Below, in pieces: positions 51,137-58,630 of a stretch of 64,000 nt of DNA; the stretch's first letter is position 1, and every line of letters starts with the position of its first letter. Under the pieces are notes generated by a model. It saw only the letters and a program-made list of their open reading frames with translations, was not told the origin of the DNA and did not search any database. The translations under genes were made by a program, and so were the position numbers. The stretch is from Spongiactinospora sp. TRM90649 (lineage in GTDB: Bacteria; Actinomycetota; Actinomycetes; Streptosporangiales; Streptosporangiaceae), in the NCBI RefSeq assembly GCF_029382225.1, contig NZ_JARLTC010000025.1, forward strand, positions 122,322 to 186,321. The letters are read 5' to 3'.

Positions 51137-52570
51137 TCGGCCTCGCCCCCCACGGTGTGCTCGGCGGTCATGGCGCGGATGTCGGTATCGGAGACGTAGG
51201 CCGCGCGGACCCGGACCGGATCGGGGGAGGTCTCCAGCCGGACGTAGGCGACCCCGGCCCCCAGGCGCGGGATGGGCGAGATGTGGTCGGCGAGCGCTCC
51301 CCGGTCCCGTGCACCGTCGCCGAGGACCATGTCCACCTGCTCGGACTCGTCCAGTCTGAGGGCGATCTTGTCGGGGAACAGGTTGCGGATGTTCATGACC
51401 TCCTTGCGCGGGTCCTGGAGGGCGGCCAGGACGCCGACACCGACCGCCCGGCCCTGCGTGGTCAGCGTCGCCAGAGCGGCGGTGATCCGCAGCTTCAATC
51501 CCTTGTCGGATTGGTAGGCGGTGAGGAACGCCACCTCGTCCACCACGACCAGGATGAACGGGCCATCGGTGGTGGGGGTGTGGTTGCGCCGGTGGCCCGC
51601 GAACCGGTCGGCTCGTTCCTGCATCAACTTGACGGCGTCTTCCAGCAAATCAGCGCAGTCGGCCGGGTCGGCGGCGTAGCGGGAGCCGAACAGGGCACGG
51701 CCGTAGGACAGTTCCATCCGTTTGGGGTCCAGCGCCCAGATCTGCACCAGCCCCGCGCGGACGGCGGGCAGCAGGCCACGGATCACCGACCAGATGATCG
51801 AGCCTTTGCCGGCCCCGGTCGCTCCGGCGACCAGGACGTGCGTGCCGTGCAGGTTGAGCCGCCAGGGCGTGCCGTCCTCATACCGCCCGATCTCCACCGC
51901 CCCCACCGCCGTCACCACGTCCGCCGATCGGGGCATGGGCAGCGCGGGCAGTGGCACGGCGAGCGGGTCACGGCGGAGGAAGGTCAAGGTGAGGCGTCCG
52001 GCCCGGCTGATCGCGACCCGGCAGGAGGGGGCGCCGAAGGCGTGCGCGAGGTGCTCGGCGCGGTCGGCCCAGTCCTTGACGGCCTGGCCGGTGAGCATCT
52101 TGACGGTGACCTGGTCACACCAGGACGTGCAGGCCACGCGGAGCAGGTGGGGCAGGTAGTCCCGGCCGCGCAGGTGACGGCCCAGGCCGGAGATCATCAT
52201 GGCGGGTTGCCAGTGCCGCCGGTAGACCCAGACGCGTCGCCAGAACGCCAGCAACGGCATTCCGATCCAGCGGGCGAAGACGGCCGGATCGATCAACGCC
52301 CAGCCGGTCAGACATGTGGCGATCGACGCCAGCGCGACGGCGGCGACCTGCCAGCCGAACGCGACGGTGAGCCCGCCCAGCGCTGTCGTTGCACCGACCG
52401 CGATGGGGTGGGCGATGACCAGCCGCACGCACGCGGCCAGCAGCCGCCACATCGTGATGACGATGGTGAGCACGGCGGGGGTACGGACGACGGCCGGGCG
52501 GAACACCACGGCGGTGTCGGGGGTGGTGGACGAGGCTCCGGGCCTCGTCGCCGGGCAGCTTCTTGAACAT
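51133..52570 (-). CDS. traB: TraB-like FtsK/SpoIIIE DNA translocase (probable frameshift at N-terminus)
   Basis: Double-stranded DNA pump that drives mycelial conjugation of AICEs. The main frame (52509-51133, 458 residues) has two to three N-terminal membrane helices, Walker A GATGAGKGS near 229, Walker B FILVVVDEVA near 320 and the QDPRKEV.NIRNLF segment. A likely start with ATGTTCAAG at 52570, after GAGAGGA, is in another frame. Removing one G near 52540 joins them into a natural-looking leader. The intact GTG at 52509 could still start a near-complete protein. Overlaps the start of rep by 4 bases. Confidence 0.8.
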
Positions 52571-52663
52571 TAGACTTCGGGTCCTCTCGTGATGTGGAGC
52601 ATCGGGAGAGATCGTTTGGGGGCCGCCGGAAGTTGGCGCTTTCGGCGGTCCCGCCCAGACCGT

Positions 52664-53005
52664 TCAGGCCGCGCCGCGACCGTTTCGCGCGTGCTGGTTG
52701 TGCCGGTGGAGGCGTTCGCAGTCGGCCAGGTACCGCGCGGTCGCGGCGTGCAACCGGCGGGCCAGCGCCAGGTCATCGGCGGTGACCATCACCCCGCCGG
52801 TAGTGGAGACAGACACGCGGGCCTGGTCGGTGGCCAGGTCCAGGCACGGCCGGGCGCCGTCCACCAGGAGGGTGCCGACCCGCAGGTACGGGGTGCGGAA
52901 CGTCACCCCGACCGAGGTCGCCCCATCGGCCTCGATGGAGATCGTCAGGAACGTGTACGGGTCGATGACCGGCACGACGTCGGAGAGCCCGATCTGGGTG
53001 GTCAT
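52664..53005 (-). CDS. Conserved AICE hypothetical protein
   Basis: 113 residues, mostly a beta-rich domain (VVPVIDPYTFLTISIEADG, GVTFRTPYLRVGTLLVDGARPCLDL) followed by a C-terminal helix. Its ATG overlaps the stop of the Pra-like gene (TGATG). No known domain was recognised; its position between pra and traB suggests a role in transfer or its control. Confidence 0.7.
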   Translation of the reverse strand: MTTQIGLSDVVPVIDPYTFLTISIEADGATSVGVTFRTPYLRVGTLLVDGARPCLDLATDQARVSVSTTGGVMVTADDLALARRLHAATARYLADCERLHRHNQHARNGRGAA

Positions 53006-53451
53006 CACGCGGCGTCCTTTCCGGCAGCCGCGACCTTGCCGGTCGTAGTGGCAGGCGCGGTACCGGTTGCGGTGGCGCGCGGGGCGTGGACGGCACGGAC
53101 CCGGATCGAGTACGCCAGCCGGTTGGTACCGGAGTGGACGTACGGCGTGACGGTGATGTCGTCGAACTCGACCGGCGTGAACGGCAGCCCGGCGACCGCA
53201 GGCGGCAGGACCGGCTGCTCGGCGGCGAGGATCTTCACCGACACGGTCTTCCGCGCCGCCTTCAGCGTCGGGTCGGCGTCCATGACCGCGACCTGCCAGA
53301 CCGGCTCGCCGGTGTGCTTGTCGCGGGACTGCACGAACCGCTCGCGGGTGGAGGCGTCGAAGTCCTTGACGGGCTCGACCTCCCCGACGAGGTAGCAGCC
53401 GTGCGGGAACAGGTGGGCGAAGGTGACGGGGATGGGGCCGTGCAGTGCCAT
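53005..53451 (-). CDS. pra: Pra-like activator of AICE replication, integration and excision
   Basis: 148 residues. Opening ALHGPIPVTFAHLFPHGCYLVGEVEPVKDFDASTRERFVQ-like stretch, then EPVWQVAVMDADP and FTPVEFDDITVTPYV, resemble proteins annotated as plasmid replication, integration and excision activators in actinomycetes. The Thr/Ala-rich C-terminal tail is low complexity. The ATG at 53451 has GGAG 7 bases upstream. First gene of the leftward block; two GntR operators lie just upstream. Confidence 0.65.
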   Translation of the reverse strand: MALHGPIPVTFAHLFPHGCYLVGEVEPVKDFDASTRERFVQSRDKHTGEPVWQVAVMDADPTLKAARKTVSVKILAAEQPVLPPAVAGLPFTPVEFDDITVTPYVHSGTNRLAYSIRVRAVHAPRATATGTAPATTTGKVAAAGKDAA

Positions 53452-53479
53452 GGTCAATCTCCATGATCTCGATTACTCG

Positions 53480-53498
53480 ACAACTCGTATTGTCGAGT
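53480..53498. promoter_or_regulatory. GntR operator 1 (pra promoter)
   Basis: ACAACTCGTATTGTCGAGT, flanked so that ACTCGACA...TGTCGAGT and CAACTCG...CGAGTTG both form perfect inverted repeats. It lies 29 bases upstream of the pra ATG. Confidence 0.7.
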
Positions 53499-53525
53499 TG
53501 CCAGAACGGTACCCACTGTGAGCGC

Positions 53526-53544
53526 ACTCGACAAGGCGAGTTGG
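53526..53544. promoter_or_regulatory. GntR operator 2 (pra promoter)
   Basis: Read on the minus strand: CCAACTCGCCTTGTCGAGT, matching operator 1 at 16 of 19 positions. It lies between pra and the end of gntR. Confidence 0.65.
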
Positions 53545-53571
53545 CGGCCAGCACGTGTGACTTACATCACA

Positions 53572-54300
53572 CTAGAGTGGATAGGCGTCTTCCAGCTCAT
53601 GGAGATGACCTGGCATGACGAGGTCGGCGACGAGCACAGTCCGAGCGCTGGAGTCGAAGACGCTGGCAAGCACGGTCAGGACGGCGGCGGACCTGCTTAG
53701 GCCGAGATGCTTGGCCTCGTTGCTCGTTGGATGTCGCGCAGCGAGCCGTTCCACCACATTGGTGAGCCGAACGCCCTTCGCGGCTTGCAGGTGATTGCGT
53801 ATGCCGACGTTCAGAGGCTCGAACCCTCCAAGCGCCGTTCCCTGCGCCACGTCCACAGGCGTCCAGATCGTCAAAAGGTCGATCGGTTGATCGTTATCGG
53901 AGAACAGAACACGTCGCATCGCCACCGCGGACTTGACGGGTACGCCCAGCAGGTTCGCGACGACGGCGGGGGCCTGGTGCTCGCCTGAGTCGATCACGCT
54001 GCCTCTCTCGTCCGCTTCGATACGGTCGAGCGCCGCGCGGCCCGGCCGCGTTCCTTCCTCAGGGATGGGAGGGGCGGCCTTGACGTAGGAGCCCTTGCCG
54101 TGTTCGCGATCAATGACCCCCCGCAGTTGCAGTACCTGCAGCGCGCGCACAACCGTGGGCCGGGAGACGGAGAACTCCCGTACGAGTTGAGTCTCGGAAG
54201 GCAGCAGCGAGCCAGGGGGATACGTGCCATCGTCGATCTTTCGCCTGATCGCTTGCACTATCCGGGCATATTTCGGTGGTGCGTACTCCTCGGGCGCCAT
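53572..54300 (-). CDS. GntR/HutC family repressor (KorSA-like)
   Basis: 242 residues with an N-terminal GntR winged helix (YARIVQAIRRKIDDGTYPPGSLLPSETQLVREFSVSRPTVVRALQVL) and a C-terminal UTRA-type ligand domain. pSAM2 KorSA, of the same family, represses pra and so keeps the element integrated. Here the operator word CAACTCGnnTTGTCG occurs twice before pra and once before this gene, supporting the same role plus autoregulation. The effector is unknown. Confidence 0.85.
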   Translation of the reverse strand: MAPEEYAPPKYARIVQAIRRKIDDGTYPPGSLLPSETQLVREFSVSRPTVVRALQVLQLRGVIDREHGKGSYVKAAPPIPEEGTRPGRAALDRIEADERGSVIDSGEHQAPAVVANLLGVPVKSAVAMRRVLFSDNDQPIDLLTIWTPVDVAQGTALGGFEPLNVGIRNHLQAAKGVRLTNVVERLAARHPTSNEAKHLGLSRSAAVLTVLASVFDSSARTVLVADLVMPGHLHELEDAYPL

Positions 54301-54627
54301 GACGACCTCACAACAACTCGACTTGTCGTTAAGGCTACCTGCGATCAGTTCCGATGTCTGCCCCTACCGAATTCCGCGAATGCGCTGATCAGAACGCCGC
54401 GCCGCACTCCCGATGCCGAGGCCGCCCCCGAGCGCGTGCCAACGCGTGCCCTCGGCTTCGTCAGCCTGCCCCAGGGTGTGAGTGACGCATCCGGTAGGAC
54501 CCTGGTGGATACGCGAGGCGAGCAGACACTGCTGAGCAGGTCGCGGTATGCAGCGACCTGGGGGCGGAACGGGCCGTGGCGTAGCCCGGCGAGCGCGGTG
54601 ACGTGGGAAGAGATTCCCTTGCATTCC
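54301..54627. promoter_or_regulatory. gntR upstream region with operator 3
   Basis: ACAACTCGACTTGTCGTTA at 54313-54331 matches operator 1 in 15 of 19 positions and lies just upstream of the gntR start. The rest of this 327-base gap holds no recognisable gene. Confidence 0.6.
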
Positions 54628-54909
54628 CTATGAGGGAGAGGGACTGCACGTCCTGCCGCGCTGGTCGGTGATCATGTGCCACTCCGCGTCGGTCACCGGC
54701 GGAAGGTCGAGTCGGTGGGCGGCGTCGTTCAGGGCGTCGCGGGACAGGTCCCAGCTTCGCACCAGGTCGACGGCGTAGGGGTTGGGATGGCGGGCGACGA
54801 TCACCGCGATGGAGGCGCGGGCCCGGGCGAGGATCGCGCGGGTGACCGCGATCTCCTCCGCTGTGGGGGGTGGATGCTCACTGCGGTTCCACTGTGGACC
54901 CATCCACAT
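54628..54909 (-). CDS. Small hypothetical AICE protein
   Basis: 93 residues, mainly helical (PTAEEIAVTRAILARARASIAVIVARHPNP, then VDLVRSWDLSRDALNDAAHRL). No domain recognised. It overlaps the upstream gene by 32 bases; the ATG at 54903 is an alternative start. Accessory gene of the element. Confidence 0.55.
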   Translation of the reverse strand: MWMGPQWNRSEHPPPTAEEIAVTRAILARARASIAVIVARHPNPYAVDLVRSWDLSRDALNDAAHRLDLPPVTDAEWHMITDQRGRTCSPSPS

Positions 54910-55282
54910 GCGCGGCCTCCAAGCCGTAGAAGTGATCTTTGCTTCGCAGGACCTGGTAGCGGCGCGTGAGGGTGCGCGCGGCGGCCGGAAGGTCGTCGGC
55001 GTTGTAGTTGGTGAAGAGCAACCGCCGGGTACGAGGCGAGACCTTGCCGTTCCACCAGCGCACGCATGTTCCGTCGGTCCACACGACAAGATCCGTCCAG
55101 AGCGACACCAGTGCAATACGATCTCCGGCGTGCAGATCAGTACTAATACCGTACTCCGCCAGTAATACCTGCAATCGTTCCGCTAGCTGTATCGCAGGTG
55201 ATGCTTTCTCGCCATACCGTCCCATGATTCGTTCATCGCCACGCCAGAGGCTGAATACGACGGTGTCCTTCGCGGGTCGCAC
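54878..55282 (-). CDS. Hypothetical AICE protein
   Basis: 134 residues. Starts RPAKDTVVFSLWRGDERIMG and contains LYSLW/VVWTDGTCVRWWNG-type Trp-rich beta segments. The GTG at 55282 follows a near-perfect AAAGGAGG by 8 bases, the strongest ribosome binding site in the element. No known domain. Base composition is more AT-rich than neighbouring chromosomal genes. Confidence 0.65.
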   Translation of the reverse strand: MRPAKDTVVFSLWRGDERIMGRYGEKASPAIQLAERLQVLLAEYGISTDLHAGDRIALVSLWTDLVVWTDGTCVRWWNGKVSPRTRRLLFTNYNADDLPAAARTLTRRYQVLRSKDHFYGLEAAHVDGSTVEPQ

Positions 55283-55296
55283 AAGTCTTACCTCCT

Positions 55297-55656
55297 TTAA
55301 CACGACCGGTTGTGCGGCCCGGACCTTCCGCGACCCTTTTCGGGGGCCGATGGCACCGGGGCCGGGCCGAACGGTGGGATCTCGGTCGATGGGTCAGCCG
55401 ACACCGTGTCGACGGTCATCCCGCCCGCCGCCGCCTGATCACCGGCATCGCGGCAGTACAGGCAGGCGGTCCGGGTTCGCTCCCCAGGCATGACCTCGGT
55501 GGAGCCGTCGGCGACCAGACCACGCCGGGCAGCGACGTACTTCCAGCCCCGGCCCGCACAGTGTCCACACCCCTCAGCCATGGCTAAAGGATCGTGCCGG
55601 GCCATGTCGCGTCTCGACCGCGCGAATGCGTCTTCTTCGTCCGTGCTGTTCCTCAT
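55297..55656 (-). CDS. Small Cys-motif hypothetical protein
   Basis: 119 residues. A CGHCAGRGWKYV...CLYCRDAG arrangement (CxxCxGxG then CxxC) resembles a DnaJ-type zinc knuckle. The N-terminus is acidic and the C-terminus Pro-rich. ATG at 55656. It is divergent from the DUF5919-like regulator, whose start is 52 bases away. Confidence 0.55.
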   Translation of the reverse strand: MRNSTDEEDAFARSRRDMARHDPLAMAEGCGHCAGRGWKYVAARRGLVADGSTEVMPGERTRTACLYCRDAGDQAAAGGMTVDTVSADPSTEIPPFGPAPVPSAPEKGRGRSGPHNRSC

Positions 55657-55708
55657 CGTTTCGTCTTCGTGTCGTCTTGGACGCGAAGCGTGGTTACGCT
55701 GGAAAACG

Positions 55709-56587
55709 ATGACCGGACAAGCCCAGTCGCAGGCGGTGGCCGAACCACCGATTCTGTTGAAGACGCTGCTTCGCCAGCGCCATTGGCAGACGTACAGCAC
55801 CTTCTGTGCGGAATACGACAAAGCCGCGCAGACGGTTGATCGTACTCTTATGGGAAAATGGCCCAGCCGTACGCAACTTCACCGCTGGCTGTCCGGTGAG
55901 CTGAAGGGCCTGCCGTACTCCGGGCACTGCCGCGTCCTGGAGGCGATGTTCCCCGACCGCACCGCCGAGGAACTCTTCGCATCGGCCGTCGTCGAGGTGC
56001 CCGCACCCCGGCAGGAACCGGCCCCGCTCCCTGCCGAGGACGGCCCGCGATTCGCGGATGTGACGGCGGTGTTCAGCAGCCGATCGGCGTTCACCGCCGC
56101 CTACCCGCCCTCATCACTGTTCGACGGAGCCACACGGATCAGCGCCGCCGGCCTCTCCCTCAACATCCTCTGCCAGAGCTACCCCGACCACCAGCTCCGG
56201 CGACTCCTGGACGGCGGCACCCACATCCGCTGCCTGTTCCTGGACCCACACGGTCAGGCCATCAAAGCCAGGGAAGCCGAAGAGGGATACACCGACTCCG
56301 GTCTCACCACCCTGACCGCCCTGAACATCGGCATCCTGACCAGGCTCCGAACCCGCCTGACCTCCGACGCCGCCGAGCGGCTTCAGATCGCTGTCTATGA
56401 CGAGACCATCAGATTCAACATCCTGATCGTGGACCAGGCGACCTGCGTCGTCCAGCCCTACCTGCCCCAGGCTCGGGGCGTCGACTCACCCACCTTCGTG
56501 ATCAGCGACAACACCGCCGCCGAGGGCCTGTTCCCGATCTTCGACCAGGTCTTCACCTCACTGTGGGAGCGGAGCCGCCCCGTATGA
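55709..56587 (+). CDS. DUF5919-like regulator with N-terminal helix-turn-helix-type domain
   Basis: 292 residues. The N-terminal LLRQRHWQTYSTFCAEYDKAAQ...PSRTQLHRWLSGELKGLPYSGHCRVLEAMFP is a domain common in actinomycete regulators. A Pro-rich linker precedes a C-terminal alpha/beta domain (LFDGATRISAAGLSLNILCQSYPD, then CLFLDPHG and IRFNILIVDQ) of the type called DUF5919. The ATG at 55709 has GGAAAA upstream. Its stop overlaps the start of the phosphatase gene (ATGA), so the two act together. Ligand unknown. Confidence 0.7.
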   Translation: MTGQAQSQAVAEPPILLKTLLRQRHWQTYSTFCAEYDKAAQTVDRTLMGKWPSRTQLHRWLSGELKGLPYSGHCRVLEAMFPDRTAEELFASAVVEVPAPRQEPAPLPAEDGPRFADVTAVFSSRSAFTAAYPPSSLFDGATRISAAGLSLNILCQSYPDHQLRRLLDGGTHIRCLFLDPHGQAIKAREAEEGYTDSGLTTLTALNIGILTRLRTRLTSDAAERLQIAVYDETIRFNILIVDQATCVVQPYLPQARGVDSPTFVISDNTAAEGLFPIFDQVFTSLWERSRPV

Positions 56588-57381
56588 CCACCGACACCAA
56601 AGCCCTGCTGCCGATCGCCGGGCGGGCCGTGGCCATCGCCCACGAAATCGTCCGCACCCACGCCCCCAAGACCATCAGCCTCAAGGGGGATCGCGACATG
56701 GTCACCGAGGTCGATCTCGCCGTCGAGCACGCCGTCCGCGATTTCCTCACCGAAGAGACACCCGAGATCGGCTTCCTGGGCGAGGAGGAAGGCCCTATCA
56801 TCCGCGACGGCGGCGGCCTGCTCTGGGCCCTGGACCCGATCGACGGCACCGCCAACTTCACCCACGGCATCCCCCTGTGCGGCATCTCCCTCGGCCTCAT
56901 CGACGACGACCGCTCCATCCTCGGCGTCATCGACCTGCCGTTCCTGGACATGCTCTACGCCGCCGCCGACGGCCACGGGGCCACCTGCAACGACGACCCC
57001 ATCCACACCGGGGGAGTCGCCGACCTGGACGCCGCCATCGTGTCCCTCGGCGACTACGCGGTAGGGGAGAACGCCGAACGCAAGAACCGCGTCCGTGTCC
57101 CTCTCACCCACCACCTCGCTGCCCGCGTGCAGCGCGTCCGCATGTACGGCTCGGCCGCGATCGACCTGGCCTGGGTCGCCGAGGGCAAGACCGACGCCTG
57201 CGTCATGCTCTCCAACAACCCCTGGGACACCGCCGCAGGAGTCGCCATCGCCCGCGAAGCCGGAGCCCTGGTCACCGACGCCACAGGCCGCCCCCACACC
57301 ATGCGCTCAACGGCCACCATCGCCGCAGCCCCGGCCATCCTCAGCCAGCTCATCGCCGTCCTCGCCGAATCAGGCGCATAG
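56584..57381 (+). CDS. Inositol monophosphatase family protein
   Basis: 265 residues of the Mg-dependent, Li-sensitive phosphatase fold: DMVTEVDLAVE, FLGEEEG (first metal Glu), WALDPIDGTANFTHGIP (metal Asp pair) and NPWDTAAGVAIAREAGA. It could act on inositol phosphates, histidinol phosphate or 3'-phosphoadenosine phosphate. Translationally coupled to the upstream regulator. Cargo of the integrative element. Confidence 0.85.
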   Translation: MTTDTKALLPIAGRAVAIAHEIVRTHAPKTISLKGDRDMVTEVDLAVEHAVRDFLTEETPEIGFLGEEEGPIIRDGGGLLWALDPIDGTANFTHGIPLCGISLGLIDDDRSILGVIDLPFLDMLYAAADGHGATCNDDPIHTGGVADLDAAIVSLGDYAVGENAERKNRVRVPLTHHLAARVQRVRMYGSAAIDLAWVAEGKTDACVMLSNNPWDTAAGVAIAREAGALVTDATGRPHTMRSTATIAAAPAILSQLIAVLAESGA

Positions 57382-57429
57382 CTCTGCCGAATTGTTCTCA
57401 TAGGTATCAAGCGCGGCGCTCCGCGCCGC

Positions 57430-57508
57430 CCGTGGCCCGAGCCGCAGGCCGCACGCTGCGCTTGCGGCCTGGAGGCCGTTCTCGCGCGCGCCCGCGCTCG
57501 GGCCACGG
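57430..57508. repeat. Inverted repeat after the phosphatase gene
   Basis: Perfect 13-bp arms CCGTGGCCCGAGC (57430-57442) and its complement (57496-57508) around a GC-rich 53-base interior with smaller hairpins. It could be a terminator between convergent genes. Confidence 0.5.
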
Positions 57509-57573
57509 ATCCAAACGGATGAGGGTAAACGGGGCCGCAGGTCCAATTAGCCGACGTGAAATGTCGCAGCAAC

Positions 57574-58509
57574 CTAATCAATGGTTCGATCCGCGTCGGC
57601 GAATTCTCCGACCGGACGTGTCCACTGTTCTATCAGTACATAACCGTCCTGTAGGGAGCTGAGAGCCCGAGTCAGCTTGTTGAGTGGCCTGCTTAGATCT
57701 CTACTGACATTCTTGCTTCGGTTGATATTCTGGACCAACTCATCCATTCCACGCACTACCGGATACATGTTCTGAGCCAGGTCGCTCATTGTCCTGATGA
57801 AGGTCGCCCGCTCCTCTGCTGTACTGGCTCCCGAACCCTCTTGAAGCTCTCGAATGGCGGCGAGCACAGCAGGATTGATGGTTACGATCTGATCTGCGTA
57901 ACGGTTCGCAATTGCCATCAGACGGTCGGCGATCGGATCTATTTGTGTTGCAAACTTACGCATCAGTTGAAGACGACCCGTAAAACCCTTGCCTGCTTGG
58001 TCATTTGCACGTAGCTCTTCGGCCATGGGGACCACAGCCTCTTGCAGTTCATGCATCAAGCGTACGAGGTCCTCCATGCTCTGGACCCATATAGGAATAG
58101 CTGCTTCCGCGTCGGCCATGATATCGATGATCCCTGGACCATCCACAATCGGCGCGTCCTTCGCCAGTCCCTCGGCAGTCGGTAGTTCGGGAGGGTTCTC
58201 CTGTAGTGCGTCTGCAATATCGACCAGGCGGGTTGCGAGATGGTTCACCGCCTCGCGGTATGTCGACGAATTCTCATCTAGTAGGCGGAGTTGACGCCAA
58301 TCGGAATACTGGGTGCGCCTGATCAGAGAGACGATCTCATCGTCGCTATCTTCGGAGTCGTCCAACTGCCTGATGGGCGCGTAAATTATGGGTAGAAATA
58401 GCTCCTTCAACCCCAGGCTCTCCGCTTTGCCGACGAAGTTTAGGAGTTCCCTGCGGCATTCTGTCGCCCGCAGGCCGCGTCGGCCTACCGTGCCCTCACG
58501 GATGAGCAC
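57574..58509 (-). CDS. TIR-domain-like protein with C-terminal helical region, probably 5'-truncated
   Basis: 311 residues from a GTG at 58509, though the frame is open further. Residues 12-100 (ATECRRELLNFVGKAESLGL, then LFLPIIYAPIRQL, then TQYSDWRQLR) look like the second half of a bacterial TIR domain. The first strands are missing. The remaining 200 residues are predicted helical and may form an oligomerisation or effector region. The coding DNA is visibly more AT-rich than its surroundings, suggesting transfer. The only start-like codon has its AGGAGG just 2 bases away. It ends convergent with the phosphatase gene. TIR identity is moderate; no other family was recognised. Confidence 0.5.
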   Translation of the reverse strand: MLIREGTVGRRGLRATECRRELLNFVGKAESLGLKELFLPIIYAPIRQLDDSEDSDDEIVSLIRRTQYSDWRQLRLLDENSSTYREAVNHLATRLVDIADALQENPPELPTAEGLAKDAPIVDGPGIIDIMADAEAAIPIWVQSMEDLVRLMHELQEAVVPMAEELRANDQAGKGFTGRLQLMRKFATQIDPIADRLMAIANRYADQIVTINPAVLAAIRELQEGSGASTAEERATFIRTMSDLAQNMYPVVRGMDELVQNINRSKNVSRDLSRPLNKLTRALSSLQDGYVLIEQWTRPVGEFADADRTID

Positions 58510-58630
58510 AGCCTCCTCCCGAGGGGGGATGCGCGTAGCGCCGGGGCGCTGCCAGGGTTGGAAGTAGGCGGCCGCGGGGCCGCCCTGATCCGGAAGGACT
58601 CCAGCAGTGTTATCGGGACACACCAGGGTG

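Larger units (their letters stand above)
48120..57573. mobile_element. AICE (pSAM2-type integrative and conjugative element) in tRNA-Ile, apparently decayed
   Basis: The 3' end of tRNA-Ile is followed at once by a convergent tyrosine integrase, a broken excisionase, a RepSA-type initiator, a TraB DNA translocase, a Pra-like activator and a GntR repressor. This is the canonical AICE backbone. Cargo extends at least to the inositol-monophosphatase-like gene. The right end is not resolved: I found no second copy of the tRNA 3' sequence (attR) in the rest of the window. The right coordinate is a minimum estimate; the TIR-like gene to its right may also belong. Confidence 0.7.
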
